Shown here piece by piece: positions 60,136 through 64,000 of a stretch of 64,000 nucleotides of DNA. The stretch lies in the NCBI RefSeq assembly GCF_001746365.1, contig NZ_MJAJ01000015.1, positions 85,596 to 149,595 of the forward strand. The letters run 5' to 3'. The notes beneath the pieces are model-generated. The model had not been told where the DNA came from, did not search any database, and saw only the letters and a list, made by a program, of their open reading frames with translations. Position 1 is the first letter of the stretch; the number at the start of each line of letters is the position of its first letter. The translations under genes and the position numbers were made by a program. Origin of the DNA: Streptomyces sp. LUP30 (GTDB lineage Bacteria; Actinomycetota; Actinomycetes; Streptomycetales; Streptomycetaceae).

Positions 60136-61113
60136 TCATGGGCGGGGGACGGCCGCCTCGGTCAGGGTCCGGCCTGCCGCGGTCCGGGAGTACAGCACCG
60201 AGCGGCCCGCGCGACGGCGCTCCACCAGGCCCGCGTCCAGCAGGACCCGCAGGTGGCGCCCGACCGAGCCCAGGCCCTGGCCGGTCAGGGCCACCAGCTG
60301 GGTGGTGCTCAGGGGCGCGGCGAGGAGCACCAGCACCGTGGCCCGGGCGGGGCCCAGGAGCGTGTTCAGGGCGGCGGGGACGGCCCGGGCCCGCTCCCGG
60401 CGGTCGTCGGCGAGGACGCCGGAGCACGGGTAGACCACCGCGTACCGCTCCCGTTCCTCCCAGGCCACCCAGCCGGTCATCGGTGTGACCGGCACGAACA
60501 GCAGCTCCGCGCCGGAGATCTCGCGGGGCGGGTACTCGTGAAGGTTGACCTGGAAGCGGCTCTCGCCGAGCCAGCGCGTCCCCGGCCGCAGCGAGTCCAG
60601 CACGGCGGCCCAGCCGCCCCGGCTGACCAGCGCGGTGCGCGCCACCACGTCGGCCTCCAGGACGCGCCGGCGTCGTTCCCAGTACGGCCGCACGTCCGTC
60701 TCCCACACCCGCGCCAGCAGCGCGGCCGCCCGCTCGGGCAGGTCGTCCCGGTCCAGGGCGGCGGGGAGCGGGCCGGCCAGGGACGTCCGCAGATGGGCCC
60801 GGGCCGCGGCCGGGTCCGCCGCCCGCACCCGGGCCACGCCCTCCTCGAAGGACTCGCCGTCCCTCGGCGTCGGCGTGAGGAAGTCGGCGATCCAGAGCGA
60901 ACCGAGCCCCGCCCGCACGAGCAGCGCGGTCACCGGGTCGGCTGCCAGCGCCGCGCGATAGCCGGGAAGGTGGGCGCGCAGCCAGTCGTGCTCGCCGGGG
61001 TGTGCGCCCGCGCCCGCGTCCAGCAGCTTCAGGCTCGCGAAGGTCTCGGCGAGCGGCGAGAGCACGAACCGGCTGCGGGCCAGGGTGTCGGCGTTCAGCT
61101 GCCACCAGCCCAT
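60136..61113 (-). CDS. ArsR/winged-helix family regulator with large N-terminal domain
   Basis: 325 residues from the ATG at 61113 (MGWWQLNADTLARSRFVLSPLAE). About 240 residues of the DUF5937-like type precede a C-terminal ArsR winged helix (LLGPARATVLVLLAAPLSTTQLVALTGQGLGSVGRHLRVLLDAGLVERRRAGRSVLYSRT). HTH at the C terminus is normal for this actinobacterial group. Divergent from an MFS gene with 97 bp between starts, so it likely controls that exporter. Confidence 0.88.
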   Translation of the reverse strand: MGWWQLNADTLARSRFVLSPLAETFASLKLLDAGAGAHPGEHDWLRAHLPGYRAALAADPVTALLVRAGLGSLWIADFLTPTPRDGESFEEGVARVRAADPAAARAHLRTSLAGPLPAALDRDDLPERAAALLARVWETDVRPYWERRRRVLEADVVARTALVSRGGWAAVLDSLRPGTRWLGESRFQVNLHEYPPREISGAELLFVPVTPMTGWVAWEERERYAVVYPCSGVLADDRRERARAVPAALNTLLGPARATVLVLLAAPLSTTQLVALTGQGLGSVGRHLRVLLDAGLVERRRAGRSVLYSRTAAGRTLTEAAVPRP

Positions 61114-61210
61114 GCCCGCGCTCCCACGGCCGTCCCCCCCGCGGCTCGCGACGTTTCGCGGGCCGGCGAAACAATAACCGACCTCCCTGGGCCCGCCCCA
61201 GACTCCGGCC

Positions 61211-62524
61211 ATGACCGGCTTCTCCTACCGTCAGCTCTTCCGCGTCCCCGAGTTCACCCCTCTCTTCCTGTCCGCCGCCGCCCAGACCGCCGCCCAGACG
61301 GTGAGCGGACTCGCCCTCGGCACCCTCGTCTACCGGGCCACGGGCTCGCCGCTGCTGTCGGCGGTGAGCATGTTCGGGCCGTCGCTCGCGCAGGTGCTCG
61401 GCGCGACCGTCCTGCTCTCGGGATCCGACCGGCTGCCCCCGCGGTCGGCGCTGACCGGCCTCTCGCTGGCCTTCGCCGGTGCGGCGGCCCTCATGGCGCT
61501 GCCGGGGCTGCCGACCTGGGGCGTCTTCGCCGTCGTCCTCGTCCAGGGCCTGGTGGCCTCGCTCGGCGGCGGCGTCCGCTGGGGGCTGCTGAACGAGATG
61601 CTCGGCGGCGCCGAGGGCGGCTATCTGCCCGGGCGTTCGCTGTTCAACATGATGAGCGGGCTGATGCAGATCACCGGTTACGCCACCGGCGGTGTGCTCG
61701 TGACCGCCCTCTCCCCGCGCCCCGTCCTCCTGCTCGCCGCCCTGCTGTACGCGACCTCGGCCGTCGTCGCCCGCCTCGGGCTGAGCGCCCGTCCGCCGCG
61801 GGCCGCCGGCCGGCTGTCGGCCGCGGCGACCCGGCGTGCCAACGCCGCCCTGTGGTCCTCCCGCCCCCGCCGTCTGACCTACCTGGGACTGTGGCTGCCC
61901 AACGGTCTGGTCGTCGGCTGCGAGGCCCTCTTCGTGCCCTACGACCCGGGGGCGGCGGGCACACTGTTCGCGTGCGCCGCGCTCGGCATGCTGGCCGGGG
62001 ACGTGCTGGTGGGCCGTCTCCTCCCACCCGCTCTGCGCCCCCGCCTCGCCACCCCGCTGCTGCTGCTCCTGGCCGCCCCCTACACCCTGTTCGCCCTGCA
62101 CCCCGCCGTTCCGCTCGCCGCGGTCTGCGCCGCTCTCGCCTCCGTCGGCTTCGGCGCGAGCCTGGTGCAGCAGGAGCGGCTGATGTCCCTCACCCCGCCC
62201 GAACTCAGCGGCCATGCACTGGGGTTGCACTCGGCGGGGATGCTCACCCTGCAGGGCGTGAGCGCGGCCCTTGCGGGCGGGGCGGCTCAACTCACCTCGC
62301 CCGCGACGGCGATGGCCGTCATGGCGGCCATGTCGATCGCGGTGACCCTGGTGTTGGGATCGGCCGCCCGCACCGGTACGCCCGATGCCCGTGGCGCCGC
62401 CGGACGCGCGCCGTCCGCGCCGCAGCGTGACGGCCCTGGCGGCCCTGACGGTGAGGGCGAGGGTGAGGGCGGGGTTCGGCGGCGCGGGGTGAACGAGCGG
62501 GCGGACGACATGGGCGCGGGCTGA
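61211..62524 (+). CDS. MFS transporter
   Basis: 437 residues, about 12 membrane segments (LFLSAAAQTAAQTVSGLALGTLVYRATGS; ALTGLSLAFAGAAALMALPG; GVFAVVLVQGLVASLGGG and others). The N terminus FRVPEFTPLFLS is typical of MFS groups paired with ArsR-type regulators, as in the divergent gene here. Drug or metabolite efflux is likely. The C-terminal ~55 residues are Gly/Asp/Glu/Arg-rich and cytoplasmic. Confidence 0.9.
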   Translation: MTGFSYRQLFRVPEFTPLFLSAAAQTAAQTVSGLALGTLVYRATGSPLLSAVSMFGPSLAQVLGATVLLSGSDRLPPRSALTGLSLAFAGAAALMALPGLPTWGVFAVVLVQGLVASLGGGVRWGLLNEMLGGAEGGYLPGRSLFNMMSGLMQITGYATGGVLVTALSPRPVLLLAALLYATSAVVARLGLSARPPRAAGRLSAAATRRANAALWSSRPRRLTYLGLWLPNGLVVGCEALFVPYDPGAAGTLFACAALGMLAGDVLVGRLLPPALRPRLATPLLLLLAAPYTLFALHPAVPLAAVCAALASVGFGASLVQQERLMSLTPPELSGHALGLHSAGMLTLQGVSAALAGGAAQLTSPATAMAVMAAMSIAVTLVLGSAARTGTPDARGAAGRAPSAPQRDGPGGPDGEGEGEGGVRRRGVNERADDMGAG

Positions 62525-62594
62525 CGACATGCGCTGCGACGAGCGGGCCGACGACGTGGGCTGAACGCCGTCCGGCCCGCACGGCCGCGATGCT

Positions 62595-62610
62595 TCTACA
62601 ATGCTGTAGA
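62595..62610. promoter_or_regulatory. BlaI-type operator (TACA-N4-TGTA)
   Basis: TCTACA-ATGC-TGTAGA, perfect 6-bp arms containing TACA-N4-TGTA, the BlaI/MecI core. It lies 87 bp before the BlaI-type gene; a weaker half site (TACGATGTCG) follows at about 62650. Confidence 0.75.
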
Positions 62611-62697
62611 GAAGGCGTCCCGGCAGAGGTCCGCGGACGGCCGGCGTCTATACGATGTCGGACCGGAAAACGGACGGCGGCGAAGAGGAGACTGGGC

Positions 62698-63201
62698 GTG
62701 ACGGATCACCGGCGGCGTCCCCCGCGGCGGGCGCAGGGCGAGCTGGAGGCGTCGGTCCTGTCGGCGCTGCGGGAGGCGGACGGGCCGGCGACGGCCGGAT
62801 GGGTGCAGGAACGCCTGGGCGGCGGCCTCGCCTACACCACGGTGATCACCATCCTGACGCGGCTGCTCGCCAAGGGCGCGGTCACCCGCGAGCGCAGCGG
62901 CCGCTCCTTCGCCTGGCTGCCCGCCTCGGACGAGGCGGGCCTGGCCGCCCACCGGATGCGCCGGGTCCTGGACGCCGAACACGACCGCGAGGCGGTGCTC
63001 GCCAGCTTCGTCACCGGCCTGGGCCCCGACGACGAGCGGCTGTTGCGCGAACTGCTCGGGCGACACCCCCACGACGACGCCCCCGCCGGGCCCCTGGACT
63101 CCGGACCGGCCGGACCGCCCGTCCGGTCGACGCATGCCGAACCGTCCGTGCCACCAGGTGCGCGGCCGCGTCCCCGGCCCGGCGCGGACGGGGAAGACTG
63201 A
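62698..63201 (+). CDS. BlaI/MecI/CopY family repressor
   Basis: 167 residues from the GTG at 62698 (GAGGAG upstream). Winged helix AQGELEASVLSALREADGPATAGWVQERLGGGLAYTTVITILTRLLAKGAVTRERSGRSFAWLP, then the dimer region RRVLDAEHDREAVLASFVTGL. A Pro-rich tail of ~50 residues follows. BlaI repressors are cleaved after a membrane M56 sensor-protease signals; such a gene follows 6 bp downstream but is truncated (see next entry). Confidence 0.9.
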   Translation: MTDHRRRPPRRAQGELEASVLSALREADGPATAGWVQERLGGGLAYTTVITILTRLLAKGAVTRERSGRSFAWLPASDEAGLAAHRMRRVLDAEHDREAVLASFVTGLGPDDERLLRELLGRHPHDDAPAGPLDSGPAGPPVRSTHAEPSVPPGARPRPRPGADGED

Positions 63202-63207
63202 CACCGC

Positions 63208-63834
63208 ATGGGGCTCTTCGTCTTCCTGCCGCTCGTGCTCCCGCTCACGGCCTGGCCCGTCACCAGGCTCGCGGAACACCATCTGCATCCCCGCACCGCG
63301 ACCCGGCTGCTCACCGGCGTGGCCGCCGTGATGGCCGTGTGCAGCACGGTGTGCCTGGGACTGCTGATGGTGGTCGGCACGGCGCAACTGCCCGGCAACC
63401 CCCTGCCCGACGGCTGGTCGGACCCGGAGGTGCGCGAGGCCGTCCCCTACGACGAGTTCGCCGGCAAGGCGGCCATCCCCGCGCTGCTGGCAGTGGCCCT
63501 GAGCTGCGGCCGCACGCTGTGGCGGCACCGCAGGGTGCTCCGTCTGGCGCACCGCGCCCTCGCCGGACTGCCGCTCACCGAGGTCGCGGTCCTGCCCGAC
63601 GGGACGCCGTACGCGTACGCCCTGCCCGGCGGCCGCCGGGACCGGATCGTCGTGACCACCGCCCTGCTGGACCGCCTCCAAGCGGCCGAGCGCCGTGCGC
63701 TGTTCGCCCACGAGCGCGCCCACCTGACCGCCGGCCACCACCGCCACCTGCTCGCCGTGCGGCTGGCCGCGCAGGCCAACCCGTTCCTGCGGCCGCTGCG
63801 GACGGCCGTCGCCTACACGGCAAGACCACCCTGA
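63208..63834 (+). pseudogene. M56 (BlaR1-like) metallopeptidase, truncated
   Basis: 208 codons. Two N-terminal membrane segments (FVFLPLVLPLTAWPV; VAAVMAVCSTVCLGLLMVVG) and the zinc motif ALFAHERAHLTAGHHRHLL (HExxH form, with Arg following Glu). The frame then ends at RTAVAYTARPP. Relatives continue here with ~100 more residues (pattern VAYT-x-E-R-W-A-D-E), including the third zinc ligand. At the break, DNA from 63816 reads in another frame as HGKTTLTAAITKVLADRG, the start of EF-Tu. I infer a rearrangement that removed the 3' end. Confidence 0.65.
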
Positions 63835-63869
63835 CCGCCGCCATCACCAAGGTTCTCGCCGACCGCGGC
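63816..63869 (+). pseudogene. EF-Tu (tuf) fragment at the M56 break
   Basis: 18 codons, in a frame different from the M56 gene, give HGKTTLTAAITKVLADRG, the P-loop region of elongation factor Tu (closest by eye to the minor tuf3 type of Streptomyces, which has VLAxRG rather than VLHDA). Before and after it the reading frame shows no EF-Tu sequence. The 63835-64000 stretch otherwise holds no gene I can support. Confidence 0.6.
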
Positions 63870-64000
63870 CGTGAAGAACGACGGTCGGCGCCGCGCCGCC
63901 GGGGCGGGCCCGAGCAGCGCCGTCACCCGGTCGGCGCGTGCCCCTTCCCGGCGCCGGCGTCAGCCCTCGCGCTACCCGGTGCCGGGAAACGGCGTGAAAA

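Noticed and set aside
63816..64000. A full tuf gene beginning at the window end
   Set aside because: Only 18 codons match EF-Tu; the following codons do not, and no start or preceding EF-Tu sequence is present.
1..64000. tRNA, rRNA, riboswitch, insertion-sequence or attachment-site signals
   Set aside because: None recognised by eye: no tRNA-like cloverleaf, no transposase motif and no terminal inverted repeats with target duplications. A covariance-model search would be needed to exclude small RNAs.

Overview
The window is chromosomal DNA of a Streptomyces or close relative. G+C and third-position G+C are very high, GTG/TTG starts and GTGA/ATGA overlaps are common, and the gene set includes kbpA-afsK, afsR-afsS, fbiC (FO synthase), SARP, XRE-DUF397 and GPP34 genes. 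From memory, the order kbpA-afsK ... afsS-afsR ... fbiC ... D-Ala-D-Ala carboxypeptidase ... glutathione peroxidase matches the S. coelicolor SCO442x-SCO444x core region. This was not checked by alignment.

Layout. 1-7.1 kb: end of a multicopper oxidase, a flavin reductase, an NDP-forming acyl-CoA ligase/enoyl-CoA hydratase operon and two FAD oxidases. 7.3-16 kb: DoxX-DUF35, two GNATs, a PNPOx-like oxidase, an expansin, a thiolase-like/acyl-CoA dehydrogenase/F420-reductase group, LysE and Lrp. 16-28.8 kb: the tetR, kbpA, afsK, afsS, afsR regulatory core, interrupted by a thiolase-DUF35-hydratase operon and an AMP-forming acyl-CoA ligase. 28.9-42.2 kb: amidohydrolases, three LLM oxidoreductases, SDRs, an aldehyde dehydrogenase, a secreted protease and a LysR/SDR pair. 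42.3-49 kb: fbiC, cell-envelope and membrane genes, ADP-ribosylglycohydrolase and a sodium:solute symporter. 49.1-50.9 kb: a divergent SDR/EthD-like pair. 50.9-64 kb: housekeeping-type genes, ending in a truncated M56 peptidase gene.

The main result is a shared 15-bp inverted repeat, CTGAC-N5-GTCAG, often extended to CTGACG-N3-CGTCAG. I find ten perfect copies and three one-mismatch copies. Every perfect copy lies in an intergenic region just upstream of a gene for CoA-thioester, redox or F420 metabolism, spread over 49 kb. A TetR-family gene (16076-16723), two genes upstream of afsK, carries a one-mismatch copy over its own start codon and is the obvious candidate repressor. The sites tie together about 17 to 20 genes: two acyl-CoA ligases of different mechanism, an acyl-CoA dehydrogenase, two hydratases, two Ltp-type thiolase-like proteins with DUF35 partners, two amidohydrolases, LLM/F420 oxidoreductases, an aldehyde dehydrogenase, SDRs and a flavin reductase. 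This looks like a complete, apparently undescribed catabolic regulon for a cyclic or branched substrate, threaded through the AfsK/AfsR antibiotic-control locus and next to the F420 cofactor gene. The substrate is unknown.
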